Positions 1 to 11,155 are shown, counted from the first letter of the stretch. The stretch is DNA of 64,000 nt from Ancylostoma caninum (GCA_037903475.1 JBAJFG010000136.1:1178501-1242500); one strand, 5' to 3'. A program made the numbers and translations. The notes: a model not told the origin generated them from the letters alone.

Positions 1-1807
1 CTACTTGCTACCACGGCGACGACCCCAGCGCGAGCGGTGCGGTCGCGCGGCGTGCTTCGCTACCTACGAAAAACGCGAGCCCATAACGCTCACTGTACAT
101 ACCTTAAATGGCTGCTCCAACTCACTTTCTGGCATCCTGTGGGGGCGTTCGTAAGGACAATTAATGAAAGCATCGATGCATTACTATTTCAGTTTTTGTC
201 GGCTGGGTGTTAGAGTGTGAGAAATAACGTTACCTTGAAGAAGGAAAGACCAGTTTCTGTTCACCATCTATTGCCAACCATAGAAAAATCATGGAGTTGC
301 AGTATTTTGGACAGTTGCGAAAAGAAGGTGGACGTATATTTAGGAAACGCAGTGTGGCACGCATAACGTTGAATTCCAGTTACTGTTGCGGCACTATAAC
401 ATCAGTTTATTGTGGAAGTAATTGCTGTTTTGCGGAAAGCACAAACAAACCTCCATCTTCTGTCGAATTTAAGCAATCTAAAGGCAATCTGTATGAACAT
501 TTGGTGGTAGTTTTCTTCTCCTTCGAACGCTAATCCAACATTTTAACACGCTCTTTTCTCTTTTTTTCCTGTGAACAAATGATATGCCGATGTGATTTTC
601 GAGTGATACTGGTCAACGACTTCAAACTTAATAGGTCTTCTCTGGACTCTGGTGCAAGTGTTGACTCGTTTTGGCTCTAAATCACCTTCTGGGCAGTGAG
701 ACTCTTGTTCGCAGTGTACATTCCGATTTTGAACCTCAAGAAAACCATAACCACGATCGCAGTTTGTTCTTTGACGATCAAGTGTTCTTATGGGACCTTA
801 ACCGCATCTCAGCACAGGATCGTTGAGAGCAGGGATTGACGCCCATTATGATACAGTTTCACTACGTTTGACCCCAATTAACAACGTAAGGAAGGTCCGG
901 AAGTATCCCACGATCTGACTGACCAGCAATCTTATTGTGATACCTTTTCTAACATAATTTTTCGCCCCAGAACTGATTCATTTCTAGACTGCGTTAACTG
1001 CCGTAGATAGAGCTCAATTTTTGAGCAATAACAGGAATTATATATGGGTGCAGACATTCAAAGTTTCCTAAGCCAGATCTTCACCATGGAGAGGTTATGT
1101 CAGAGGTTTGGTGGTGCTGTGAAAGTGTAATCCACTGCAGCCTTCTCCAACCTAGACGAATATTGACTGTGGACTCCTGGTATTGTAATTATGGCCTCAA
1201 ATATGACAGGCACTCGTGAACAGAAGGCGGTGTTTTCTTGCTCCAAGGTAACGCTGTGCCTCATCCTCTAAAACTTGGCCGGCAAATACTAACATTGCAA
1301 GGCATCGATTCTTTCCTTTTTGAGCCATCGATTCTGTCGATTTTTTAAACGATGTTCTCATTCATTGTACTTATTCCTCACATCGCCTCACCAGAAATAT
1401 GTGTGAAGCGCTATGGTCAAGTGCAAAGTTATCTTTATGATACAGTGTATCATAAAGTCTTTATGGTACAGTGTACATGAGTATACTATACAATCTACTT
1501 CACTTGAGATTTACAGACGATGTAAATGTGTGAGCAAACCGAGCATCCAGAGTTTTCCGGATGAGAGGCTAACCTGCTATTCACGAAAAGAGGAACAATC
1601 CCATTCAGAGTTCTCCACAGTAGGAGACATTCTGTTACATAACGTTTCGTGTAGTGTTTTTTTCTAGTACATATGGATAAGAATCAACATTGTTTTTTTT
1701 ATTGCAAGATAAAGACTTCTGTAACTGCAACGCAGTCCCCTCATCACAAAAGCTTACCAATCCTACATCAGTGCACATCTCCGTGCCATTCTCTCTATTA
1801 TTGTATA
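1..1807. other. Unannotated stretch, no supported gene
   Basis: No frame stays open long enough, with recognisable content, to support a gene here, and no terminal inverted repeats were found. Positions about 97-125 (an AAATGGCTGCTCC motif) resemble 7835-7860, which suggests a small dispersed repeat. I see nothing else that can be defended. Confidence 0.5.
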
Positions 1808-2560
1808 CCAATCTGTCCGTCCGGCCAACGCCGGATTTCCAGACTTCTACTGATGGTCGCTACCCTCGCATACTTCACATTAAATGCAAAGAAACATGCA
1901 GATGAGAATAGTGAACCTTTCCGGCGATGCGAATCTGCATCCTCCATGTAGCGCTATCGCTCTCCAAAATAATTTCAAACCCATCGGAGGTAGGCTTTTT
2001 CGAGATCGGTAAAGTAAAAGGTTGACTGTATCGGCTACAATTACTCATTGTTAGATGCAAGTGTTTCAATGCAAATGATTTCGTGGATTGATTTGTCTAT
2101 TTATATATAATTTATTTATATACTTATTGTTGTTTAGCTTGCTATTGTGGCAATTCAAGTGATAAGGGTATACAGGTGCACGAGAACGAAATTGAGGAGT
2201 GGTTCAGACACAAATGAGATGAAGAGGAAAAAACAGCAAAATAGTGTAGACCTGGGACGTACGCATATGATGGAAAGTCAGAGAGGGTACCGGCGCATCT
2301 ACATTCAGAAATGAACCCGTTTCCTAACTTTTGAAGCCGGCGCACCCTTATCACATCCTCGGACGTGTCTCCAGGCCCTGACCCACTTTCGAACTCTAGT
2401 GCACCCTCAGCTAACGGTGTAGTGGTCCCACCATCACTATAACCATTCGTACCAACACCGCATGGGTGAACCTTTAGAGTGGCAACAGGTCGATTCGCGT
2501 TCACCATCCTCCTGCGCCTCTTGCAAGGAAGGATACCAGGGGGGTCCGGCAATTCGTAAC
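1808..2560 (+). repeat. Minisatellite-core dispersed element, copy 1 (5' part)
   Basis: The left part matches the complete copy at 58160-59355. It has the same opening (CCAGTCTG-like, then a GTCCGGC...GCCGG hairpin), the same middle (GGCAATTCAAGTGATAAGG; GAGTGGTTCAGACACAAA) and then degenerate units of the ~59-bp minisatellite (GCACCCTTATCACA, ACTTTCGAAC) from about 2340. The 3' end of the family (TTATAAGTCATGA) is not found after it, so the copy is truncated or too diverged. It has no coding capacity of its own. The 157-codon minus-strand frame over it is a by-product of the repeat. Confidence 0.65.
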
Positions 2561-2717
2561 CAGATGTATACTGTCGAAAGCAGTTTATCATGCTGATCAC
2601 GAATCCGTTATCCATATCTGCTGCGGTGCGCTCTGTGAAGAGTTACAGCGGATTTTTAGCAGACCTCTTGAGCGCGGTCCTTGTCAAAGATGTGCAAGCC
2701 GTCTGATTCAGGTGAGC

Positions 2718-2774
2718 GGTGGCGCAATGGTAAGCGTCTCGTTCTATAGGCGGATGCCCAGGGTTTCTTCCCTG
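2718..2774 (+). ncRNA. Degenerate tRNA-like sequence (Pol III box remnant)
   Basis: A good A-box-like TGGCGCAATGG (2720-2730) is followed at tRNA spacing by a damaged B-box-like GGTTTCTTCCC (2762-2772; consensus GGTTCGANNCC). No convincing acceptor stem is seen. It is most likely the head of an old tRNA-derived SINE or a tRNA pseudogene. Confidence 0.4.
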
Positions 2775-3412
2775 GTGCATGAAGCATTTTCGCATTTTCT
2801 CATTTAGTGTTTTTTAATCAATTCTATCTTGAAAAAATCCAGTGCTGTCGCAATATGTTCTCACTTGTATTTTGGAACATTAAGCGTTGGAAAACATTTG
2901 GAAGGCCTTGTATGGCCTCTTTATTAGAAAATGAATCCCAACATTTCATGCACTCACGAGGTAACATAACACAATGTGGTTGGAATATAGCAATTTTTTT
3001 CAAAGAGTGGACAGCGAATGAAGAAGAGCTTATTCTCTTGCTTGCATCACCCAATCCAACCAAGTCTGGTGTGAAACCAAACTGAACATACGGATGCCAA
3101 CGTAGACAGCTACCTTTTAGATGATTGAATCACGTGGACGCAAAAAGGTAAAAAATCATCAGTGATTAAATCAGAGATCAGTCAGCTTTCGTACTCCTGG
3201 TGATTATGTTCTGCCACAGAAGAACCCATAGCGGATGCTCCCTTCAGCGCTGTGAAAATTGAGTAACAAAAAAATCGCACAAACTGCTTTTAAATCTCTA
3301 AAACTCCTGATTGTAGGCGAAGAAGATGACGTGGCAGTACTTGAAATGTTTTTCGATGAAACACAACATTGAATGAGAAAATGCAAAACCATCGCCCGCA
3401 GGAGGATGTGAA

Positions 3413-4213
3413 CAAGGCATGTGCGGAAGTAAAATTTCAAATCCCGTCAAAAGTAAACCGGAAAACGGAACGCAAAAATGAGCGGAAAATGGAGAGCTTA
3501 AAACGAAAAACCGAAAATTTTGCCCAAGCTTAGGTTTGTGACCAAAAGTCCTCTTCAACATTTTTTCTAGATATCTTTCTGATGTGTACATATAAGTGGT
3601 GACTCTCTCAAGTAGGAGTTCAAGTCTATTATGGTACTTACTAAACCCTTAGAATATAGGTAGATCGAGGAGTATTTCTCCTTCAACTGTTACGGGAGAT
3701 TATCAGAGTTATTTAATCAATAAGCATCTTCCTCACAATGTTTGAGTAGAAGAGTACTTCTAAAGTGTGAAAAGTGCAACTTCTTTGCTTTACTTTGGAG
3801 CACACCTATTCTGCAAAAAATCAGACAAAAGGTATGGTGGTTAATACGTCTGGAACCTGAGGAGGATCATATTATTTTCAAAAGATCCCGTTGGGCGAGT
3901 TAGCGATGGAGATAGGAGGAAAAGAGCACCGTGTGGGGAACGTGAAACACACAACCTAAACATTGCGCGTGTGGAGCAGGGAAACATCGTCTGATTGAAA
4001 CAGTGACAATTACGGTGTACATAGCCTTGTGCTTTTGTAAACTTGGAAGGAAGCTTACATCATGTGTTGCTTCGCGATAATGCTTGATGCTTTTAACATG
4101 GCACGTCACAGTTTCGTGAAATTTTATATCAGTTCATCCCACATTTCAGTGGAACCTTGTTTTTTTTTGTAAGAATTCTGAGGACAGCAGGGTAATTGTA
4201 TGGCATATTTGGT
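3413..4213. repeat. hAT-like non-autonomous repeat, truncated copy
   Basis: It starts with GGCATGTGCGGAAGTAAAAT, the same terminus as at 31479 and 32417, and runs parallel to 32417-34000 over several blocks (for example GTGTGAAAAGTGC and TTTACTTTGGAGCACA). It lacks the mariner that interrupts the other copy: the matching TA lies at about 3613-3614 here and is uninterrupted. This copy is therefore the natural empty site for that insertion. The right end fades at about 4213, where LINE sequence starts, and no right inverted repeat is seen. Confidence 0.65.
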
Positions 4214-4223
4214 GCAATGATGA

Positions 4224-4912
4224 CCTATAAGTATAACATCAATGTTCTGCCTACTTTTCGAAGAAAAGATTCTTAGATCTCATGCGCTCAGACACATTGA
4301 GGTGAATTCTTTAATTCCAAAGTAGCAACATGGATTTGCCAACGTTAATACAGTCGCCTCAAACAGGCTAGAATCCCTTAACGATTGGATCTTGATCTTG
4401 GGAAGGAAAAAGTCCACAGACTCTGATAACTGTGCTGGACGAACGCAGACCAAACGGCGTAATGGTTCGGGTAGAAACCCTAGCAGCAACGGTTGCCAGC
4501 TGCTGTCATCCTCCCCTCGATTGTTGCTCAATCTGTCGGCCTTTTAGCAGCAATTGCTGAGGGACGGCAGCAATCAAGGGGAGGATGGCAGCAACTGGCA
4601 ACCGTTGCTGCTAGGGTTTCTACCCGAACCATTACGCCGTTCGGGCTGCGTTCCGGCTGCACAGTTATCAGAGGACGTGATATACTTTGACTTCACTGAA
4701 GCCATCGATATGATCAACCACAAAAAGCTCATGTTTAATATTAGACGGATAAGTCTTCATTTAAATACTTGTCAGTGGATGGAAGAATTTCTTAGAGATA
4801 GGACCTTCCAATTACGTGTGAACTCAACATACTCCGACATATTTGTCATCCGCAGCGGACCACCTCAAAGAGATGTCTTATGACCTATTCTTTTCAATTT
4901 TTTCTGAGTCGA
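4224..4912 (+). mobile_element. CR1/Jockey-type LINE reverse transcriptase fragment, split by a hairpin MITE
   Basis: Plus-strand translation gives pieces of a non-LTR reverse transcriptase. The first is an N-Y-like/NVLPTF block (about 4230). Next comes Q-H-G-F followed by LNDWILILG (about 4310-4400). After an interruption at 4421-4673 come VIYFDFTEAIDMINHKK (motif A, about 4677), WMEEFLRDRTFQLRVN and a PQ..VL.PILF block ending near 4905. The catalytic FADD block is absent, so this is a dead internal fragment. Several stops and frame breaks show age. The break falls exactly between the codons that precede motif A. Confidence 0.75.
4421..4673. mobile_element. Hairpin MITE inserted in LINE
   Basis: The segment is a near-perfect palindrome centred at about 4547. 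The left arm CTCTGATAACTGTGC...GGCGTAATGGTTCGGGTAG is mirrored by the right arm CTACCCGAACCATTACGCC...GCACAGTTATCAGAG. Both arms run about 120 bp with few mismatches. The flanks read ...CAGAC on the left and GACGTG... on the right, so a 3-bp GAC duplication is possible. It contains no gene, and transcription through it would give a long hairpin RNA. The superfamily cannot be assigned from the ends alone. Confidence 0.75.
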
Positions 4913-4914
4913 AT

Positions 4915-5345
4915 TAGGTGTACCAGCCTGATCGTCCGCCAACACAGGACGCTCAGGCTTCTTTTAGGCTCGCTTTGCTCGCCACGTGTTTGAGTGATAC
5001 GTCCTCCACTACTGCACGCCGGAGATCCTCTTCCATAGCAGTAGTCCTTTTCCCCTAATGTCCCCACCGCCCTTGCTATTTCACGTTTATCTGGCTCGAC
5101 CCCTTCCCTCAAAACCATACTCATCCGCATATTATCCTTCAAATGACTTGATAAACACAGACAAATAAACATCAAGACTCATTCATTTTCAATGTGAGGC
5201 AAGCAACTGTGGGTAAGAACTAAACAAACGATGCAAGGCGGAAGCATCTGTCAATTACACCACACACACATACACATACACATACACACATACATACATA
5301 CACAAATGCCAATTAATATTAACCGTGATTCTTGAGGATAAGGGT
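4915..5345 (+). repeat. Minisatellite-core dispersed element, short copy without the core
   Basis: It begins with TACCAGCCTGATCGTCCGCC and carries the family's GGCTCGCTTTGCTCGCC block. It ends with a CA-rich tract (ACACACATACACATACAC) and ATTAACCGTGATTCTTGAGG, matching both ends of the copy at 58160-59355. The internal ~59-bp tandem units are missing, which makes it a core-less variant of the family. Confidence 0.55.
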
Positions 5346-6246
5346 GTAATTTGTAAGCGGCATACTGATGACATGGAATACTCAAGCCAGGTTGCATCAG
5401 AGAAGGAGCAGGCTAACTACCCTCCTACCTTCCTGTTTCACGCTGAGGTTCTTAAGAAAAGCAGACAGAAAAACAAACGTGGTGATATCTTGGCGCAGTG
5501 GATGAATTTGTGAGAGGTTTCACGGTATCGAGATCACGGATAAGCGGTGATCTCTAGACGGCCCCTTCAACCCGACCATACTCGAGCCGCATCCTTTGTC
5601 CAGGCTCAGGCTCGATGCTCCAGCCACCGAATCCGTGTTTCCCCTCGAGGCAGACGGTACTCAAACAAGCAGGACGAACGCGCTATCCTAGGCTCTTGCG
5701 ATATTATCGGTAACCAACTATGTATGTAATCAATCAAGCTTCGAATATTTCCTGTCTTCCATTGTCCTCAAGGTTTGCAAAGGATGTGTGCGTTCCAGAG
5801 TCCAGGGTGCGCCAGCGCTCAGGACTACGGGAACCGCAGAGATATGGGTCCATCAATGAAGGAGGGAGCGCGTGAATCCAGCATTGCAGAAAACACTGTT
5901 GCGGATCGGGGCTCAGTGGACCTGATCGGCCACCCAGTGCCACGCGTACCCAAAATATGTAGTGGGGAAGTAAAGTACTCATGAGAGAATAGCTTCGGAG
6001 GAACCACTGGACTAAAACCGACTCATTAAATCTAATACTAACATTACCTGCTACAAACTCAATAGGTGCTCAATGGACTAGAAGACAAAAATGGCTAAAC
6101 AACCATCAAGTTAACGTGTGTATTTAAGTTAGAGTTGTTAAATGTACTACATTAATAGCAGACGGAGTTCTCATGCGTCAGTATGGAATGCAACAGCGAC
6201 CACGCTGAATGCTACAACGTAATAAAGGTGACGATCAACAAATATC
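5346..6246. other. Unannotated stretch, no supported gene
   Basis: Short frames of 60-82 codons overlap on both strands without recognisable motifs or splice structure. I see no inverted repeats or tandem repeats here. Confidence 0.4.
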
Positions 6247-6305
6247 ATGACTTATAATAACGGGCTTACTACTTCTGTCACGTGTGTGTGTGTGTGTGTG
6301 GAACG
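6247..6305 (-). repeat. 3' end of minisatellite-core element (reverse orientation)
   Basis: ATGACTTATAATAACGGGC followed by a (GT)n tract is the reverse complement of the 3' terminus seen at 59290-59345 (CA-rich tract, TTATTATAAGTCATGA). Only the end is recognisable. A second reverse-oriented end lies at 7881, so the CPG4-like relic sits between two copies of the same terminus. Confidence 0.55.
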
Positions 6306-6322
6306 AAATTCGAGGGCGTGGC

Positions 6323-7440
6323 CTAGAGTCGGTTCATCTCCCTGCTGTCACAACTGTCACGAGAGTCTCTGTGCACTGGGAGCGGACGGATTGGTTGCAC
6401 CTGGGGTTTTGGCTGCGGAACCGGTGCAGGTGGAGCTGGCTGAGGTACTGGCGCAGGCATGCGGGTAGCTGGTTGTACGGTTAGTGGAGCAGGCTGAACT
6501 AGCGGTTTGGTCATGGGTGGAGCTGGCTGAGCGACAGGCCTAGGACGAGTCATGCAGCGTAACTCCTCGCTCTTATGGGAGTGTGATACGGATCTTCAGA
6601 CGCGTGCACCTCTTGCCGAGTTTGCTGCAGCCACGACAACAATTCCCTTCGCCTCCCCAAAAGAAGCTGCCGGATGTGGTCGGAATTTCCTGAGCTCTGG
6701 CCTTGGCTTCATTGGTCGCTGGGAAGAGCATGTGGACGTGAACGGTGGTGGCCGGACGGTTTACAGAGCCAGTGTGGTTTCGTCTTCGGCTCCTCTCCAC
6801 TACACTCCTCACCGCTCGTTTCCACGGCCCTCCTCGCCACTGGCCTCCATGCCGCTTCTCTCTCCGCTGCCTACTTCTCCACTTCCCTCCTCTCCGCTGC
6901 TCTCAGTTTCAGTGCTTGATGGAATTCCCTGGATAATGTTCTCTAGTTCCTCTCTTTCGATTATGTATGACATTCTTCAGGAATTTGGGTCAAAGCTGCC
7001 ATCTTGGCGCGTTCCTCAACGATGATGGCGGAGGAGATAAACGGCTTGAGAAGGGCTTCCACAATTATCGATCCAGAAGGTTCGCCACATTCCGTGTTCA
7101 ACTGTTCAGCAATGCAGGCGGTCATGCAACCGGTCGAGGTGCAGACTGGGGAGAGTTCCCAAACCATGAGTCTGGCGATGCGTCCAACGTTCCCTTTCAT
7201 AGACAAAGTCACCAAGGATTCCGTAAATTCACAAGACTCGCACACATTGAGTTGCTCCTCAATCTTCTGCTCCACACACTCCGCATGTGGCTTTAGCTCC
7301 TCCTGCTTTCGTTGCACAACTGGTCAATTCACTTGAAGACAAAGTCGAATGTGCTCTCGCTGAAGCACTCCTCCTGTTCGGCCACGCAAATCGAAGCGTT
7401 GTTGTAAATTTCGCAGAGGTCGTTGAATTTTTTCCATAGG
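6323..7440 (-). pseudogene. Degenerate chondroitin proteoglycan 4-like gene
   Basis: Reading right to left, the minus strand encodes WKKFNDLCEIYNNASICV (about 7430-7377), with Cys spacing typical of nematode CPG4-type domains. The domain continues with ...CVEQKIEEQLNVCESC... and ...CTSTGCMTACIAEQLNTECG (about 7290-7080). A run with six Ser-Gly dipeptides in acidic context follows (about 6905-6770; ESSGEEGSGE, GSGE, ASGEE), which is the usual chondroitin-attachment pattern. It ends in a Pro/Gln-rich tail (PVPQPAPPAPVPQPKPQ) that stops at 6323. The domain breaks at a TGA at about 7329-7331, and the frame shifts near 7310, near 6980 and near 6809. No splice sites explain these breaks, so I call a pseudogene. 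Assembly indels are the alternative. Family function is an eggshell or extracellular-matrix proteoglycan core; the identity is inferred by pattern, not by search. Confidence 0.55.
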
Positions 7441-7457
7441 TTTCTTCAACTCAGCGG

Positions 7458-7770
7458 CTTTCAGGAGGCTCGTCTGCGATGGTTTGGTCACGTTCTTCGC
7501 GCTGATGGCGACAATGTCTGTAGGATTGGCTTCGACGTAGAGGTACCAGGAAAGCGGCGTAAAGCACGACCAAAGCAACGATTGCTTGACACCCTACACG
7601 CTGACCTCGAGACGGCTGGGTGCCATCCCGACCAAGCGCACGACTCTGGCGTCAAAGGATCAGCAAAGCGGACACCGCTGCGAAACGGGAAAACGCTAAG
7701 AAGAAGATTCGGGCTGCTAGAAAATACGCAGCTCTTCAGAAGAATTTCGAGTTTGAGCGCATTTACTGAT
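7458..7770 (+). mobile_element. RTE-type retrotransposon C-terminal fragment
   Basis: Plus-strand translation gives RLRWFGHVLRADGDNVCR and then V-P-G-K-R-R-K-A-R-P-K-Q-R, the conserved tail of RTE-type endonuclease/reverse-transcriptase proteins. After a frame shift at about 7640 it continues WRQRISKADTAAKREN and ends at a stop near 7770. It is a 5'-truncated 3' end, usual for LINE copies. It differs in sequence from the intact RTE at 25.4 kb, so at least two RTE lineages are present. Confidence 0.7.
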
Positions 7771-7880
7771 TAGCTTTGCTTATTTCTTCATTTTCTGAGG
7801 ACTTCTCAAGTACGAAGCTTTTGCACAGACCTCAAATGGCTGCCCCACCCCACTTTATAGCCTCGCGTAGCGCTAGTAAT

Positions 7881-7945
7881 CATGACTTATAATAACGGAC
7901 TTATTCTCTGTGTATGTGGGTGTGAGTGTGTGGGTGTGTTAGAGT
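7881..7945 (-). repeat. 3' end of minisatellite-core element (reverse orientation)
   Basis: CATGACTTATAATAACGGAC followed by a GT-rich tract repeats the terminus seen at 6247. It probably belongs to a long reverse copy whose core is the minisatellite at 9371-9995, with ATTCGAA arrays lying inside it. Confidence 0.5.
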
Positions 7946-7952
7946 TTAGACC

Positions 7953-8150
7953 GAATCGAATATTTAGACCGAATCGAATAAATTCGAATATCTATTCGAA
8001 TATTCGAAAATTCGGAGATCCCGAGAAATTCGAAAGTTCGAATAATCGGGGGTGCCGGAAAATTCGAAAACTCGAATATTCGAAAATTCGAAAGTGCAGG
8101 ATTATCCGAAAATTCGACTATTCGAACATTTTAGGCCAAAAATTCAAGTA
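7953..8150. repeat. ATTCGAA palindromic short-repeat array, left
   Basis: Dense irregular repetition of the self-complementary heptamer core ATTCGAA/ATTCGAAAATTCG. The motif is its own reverse complement, so the tract can fold at many registers. A matching array lies at 9073-9245. The two may be the arms of one degraded inverted-repeat element, with unrelated sequence (8160-9060) between. Confidence 0.7.
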
Positions 8151-9072
8151 TTTGGAAATGTCTTGCTTCGCAACTGTTATTTGACTTTCACTTTCTGGAA
8201 GAAACCTTCCACTTTCTCGATTTTTAACTTTCTGGAAGAACCGTTCCAGTTGGAACCCCAGTTCAATTTCTCATTTCAATCTCAATTTTCCCAACAACCT
8301 GCGCATTTTTTTGTACGCGTCTTTCGCCAATCGCATTTGAAAGTTCTGCAATTCAGCGAAATTACGGCGTTGGCGACGATGATCTCTCCGGTAAAATGTG
8401 CGTATGTGCTTTTCTACTGCTTCGTTGAAACTCTTTCTAAGTATATAACCGTTACTTATGGAATTCGAAGTTCACACAAAATCTTGATATCCTCTAAACA
8501 TCCTTTCTGCGCAAACATACACCGACATCTTGTTATAGAATTTCTGTTGAACTTGACATTCAACGTACAAGCACGCAGTTAGACCGAATAAACAGAAATA
8601 ATGATGAGGAACGGGGTAACACAGTACTTTTTTCATATCGCTGACGCTTTTTTACTGATAGCTGGAAGCTCATTCATGACCAAGGTAACTGAACCACTGA
8701 TCCAAAATTATTTTAACTGCGTCAATACCTCTACATTTACTGGCTCGTTTCGTTGAACTACAACACAGAGATATTGAAAAGATAGCCTTTTCACGGATGA
8801 ATGGTTTCATTCACTTCACTATCCTTCAATAATGGTTTCACATCTCAAAAGAGATGGACGTTCCCAAGCTTAGGAACTTTAACCAGTTGCAATTCCGAGA
8901 TCGAGAAGGGAACAACTCCATAACAGCGCAAGCTTCCACTCATGAGAAGTTGTGAGGAATTCCAAAACTGCAAATGAAACTTTCTAACCGAAAGAATTCC
9001 CGTTGTGATTGGGAAACATATCGCATTGTTCGCCTACATGCATGGGTATAGAATGTTTTTACCAAATGAAAT

Positions 9073-9245
9073 GTCATTCGAATAAATATTTGAGTGTTCG
9101 AATATTCGAAAATTCGTTGGGTTCAAAAAATTCAAAAGTTCGAATATTTGAAAACTCGATGGTTCGCAAAAATTCGAAAATTCGGAGGTTCCTAGATATT
9201 CGAAAATTCAAACACTCGAATATTTGAAAAATATTTTCGAATGTG
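9073..9245. repeat. ATTCGAA palindromic short-repeat array, right
   Basis: Second block of TTCGAATATTCGAAAATTCG-type repeats, with more TTTGAAAA variants than the left block. It is followed directly by a GT-rich tract (9252-9280), mirroring the GT tract that precedes the left array. This supports one parent element spanning about 7881-10000. Confidence 0.65.
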
Positions 9246-9370
9246 GAACCCTAGTGTGTGTGTCTGAGTGTCTGTGTGTCACAAAATCCGTTCATCCTGT
9301 TTTGAAGAGAGAGTAGGGTGGTTATCCTACTTCAATCATACCTCGAGGTTGCTAGTAGACTCCCTGTGGG

Positions 9371-9995
9371 TCCAATGCTGTGATAAGGGTGCGCCGGCGC
9401 CTAAAAGTTGGGGAGACGGCTCCACTGCTGTGGTAATGTGGCGCCGGCGCCCAGAGGAGGTGGAGACGGGTCCACTGCTGTGATAAGGGTGCTCCCGGCG
9501 TCCAGAAGTGGAGAGATGGGTCCACTGCTGTGATAAGGGTAACCCGGCGCCCAGAGGAGGTGGAGACGGGTCCACTGCTGTGATAAGGGTGCGCCCGGCG
9601 CTCAGAGGAGGTGGAGACGGGTCCACTGCTGTGAGAAGGGTGCGCCGGCGCCCAGAAGTTGGGGAGACGGGTCCACTGCTGTGGTAATGTGGCGGCGGCA
9701 CCCAGAAGTGAGGGAGACGCGCCCACTGCTGCGGTAGTGTGGCGCCGGCGCTCATAAGTGGGAGAGACGGGTCCACTGCTGTGATAAGGGTGACCCGGCG
9801 CCCAGAAGTGGAGAGACGGGCCACTGCTGTGATAAGGGTACGCCGGCGTCCAGAGGTGGAGAGACGGGTCCACTGCCGTGATAAGGGTGCTCCGGCGTCC
9901 AGAAGTGGAGAGATGGGTCCACTGCTGTGATAAGGGTAACCCGGCGCCCAGAAGTAGGGAGACGGGTCCACTGCTGTTATAAGGGTGCGCCGGTG
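9371..9995 (-). repeat. ~50-bp minisatellite, about 13 units (core of dispersed element)
   Basis: The phrase GGGTCCACTGCTGTGATAAG recurs every 49-51 bp (9371, 9421, 9471, 9521, 9571, 9622, 9672, 9722, 9772 and so on), interleaved with GCGCCGGCGCCCAGAAGT. Read on the minus strand, the unit is CACCCTTATCACAGCAGTGG plus a CCGTCTCC...GGGCGCCGGCG part, a shorter version of the 59-bp units at 58.6 kb and 43.0 kb. Long overlapping minus-strand frames (215 and 236 codons) arise only because the unit lacks stops in those registers. Confidence 0.9.
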
Positions 9996-10009
9996 CCAAA
10001 AGTTTAAAT

Positions 10010-11155
10010 GACGAAAGAAAAAAAAGGCGCGGGGATATTTCAGCACATCACCTGATCACACGTTGGACACGTCAGCCGGCGACTTCCCACATCTGTACGC
10101 TAGGGCAGCTCTACCCAAGATTGAACCCCACAGCCATAGTCGCGTCATAGTCACCTATCCGTAGGCGTTGTTAAGTATTGTTGGAGAAGTGCGGCTGCGC
10201 CAATTAGGAAGAGAAACAGTGTACGACGTGTTCTCCTCCAAGTGATGGCCATATCGGGGCCCAGTATTGGTAAGCGTCAAACCATGGCACCCTATAGTAG
10301 GTGTTACAATGTCTGTTTCTATCCTTTGTTCCGTCTGCCACCGCCTCCACTGTTGGTTCCATCTCATTTGTACCTAACCATACCCCCCCCCCACCGCCCT
10401 CTTTTGTATACTCATGCTAACCCTTATCACTTTACCAACCATAAATAGGTCGTGGGTTGCAGCTGCAATCAATCGAAAGCTGAACCAAAACAGGATGTTA
10501 TTACTGTCTAGTGTATCCACTAGCGTAGGCGAAGGATAGCTAGAAAAAGCAATGCAATGCCACATTTCGAGATGATTTTCCATTAGCAAAATCTGTAGGA
10601 CAATATGTTACATTGGTGTGGGTATAAGATGAGTTAATGCGAGCGAAGTGAGCATAAGAAAAAGTCTGGAAGTCCGGTAATAAAATAACCACACTAATTT
10701 CACACAGTCTGCTACCGCTCCTTGTGGAGATTTCGAGGAAATTCGCGCTGATCTGTCATCGGGTAACTGAGAGAGCTTATTTCAGTTTTTCAGCCGCACA
10801 TCTCATGCGGCACCCGCTGAACATTGTCGTATCTTCACATTTTCTCATTGAAAGCTGTGAATCGGTTACTCAGAATGGTGAAAATCAGTCACAGGCACTT
10901 TCTGATGTGCGGCACAATCTGGAAAAATCTCACAGTTGAGGAAATTTCAAGATCGATTACTGTGTTCAGTCATGAATTGGGTTACCATGTGTCAGTTTTG
11001 GCGCTTTTATTAGTGAAAAGAGTTATTGGGAGATAACAGGAGGAGGAACTTTCACGAGGGTGCTGTCGTAGTGCGCTTGTGCACGAATGCAGACCTGAGC
11101 AGATAGGGAGCTGATTCAACAGCGTTGACATCAGAATGTGTCTGGGGGTAACACT
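10010..11155. other. Unannotated stretch, no supported gene
   Basis: Two plus-strand frames of about 70 codons lie at 10724-11036 after a TTTTTCAG at about 10784-10791, but neither has a donor site in frame or a recognisable motif. A poly-C run lies at 10382-10392. I see nothing else. Confidence 0.4.

Noticed and set aside
2142..2615. 157-codon minus-strand frame
   Set aside because: Covers a copy of the minisatellite-core element; composition follows the repeat and no domain is seen.
6552..7025. 157-codon plus-strand frame, Ser/Pro-rich
   Set aside because: Antisense to the Ser-Gly-rich part of the CPG4-like relic; its Ser/Pro richness mirrors that sequence.
9336..10046. Long minus-strand frames of 215 and 236 codons
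   Set aside because: They follow the ~50-bp minisatellite units exactly and read as the same Pro/Leu/Ser-rich phrase repeated in more than one frame. There is no start context, domain or splice support.
10382..10392. Poly-C run and Pro/His-rich short frame
   Set aside because: Low-complexity sequence only.
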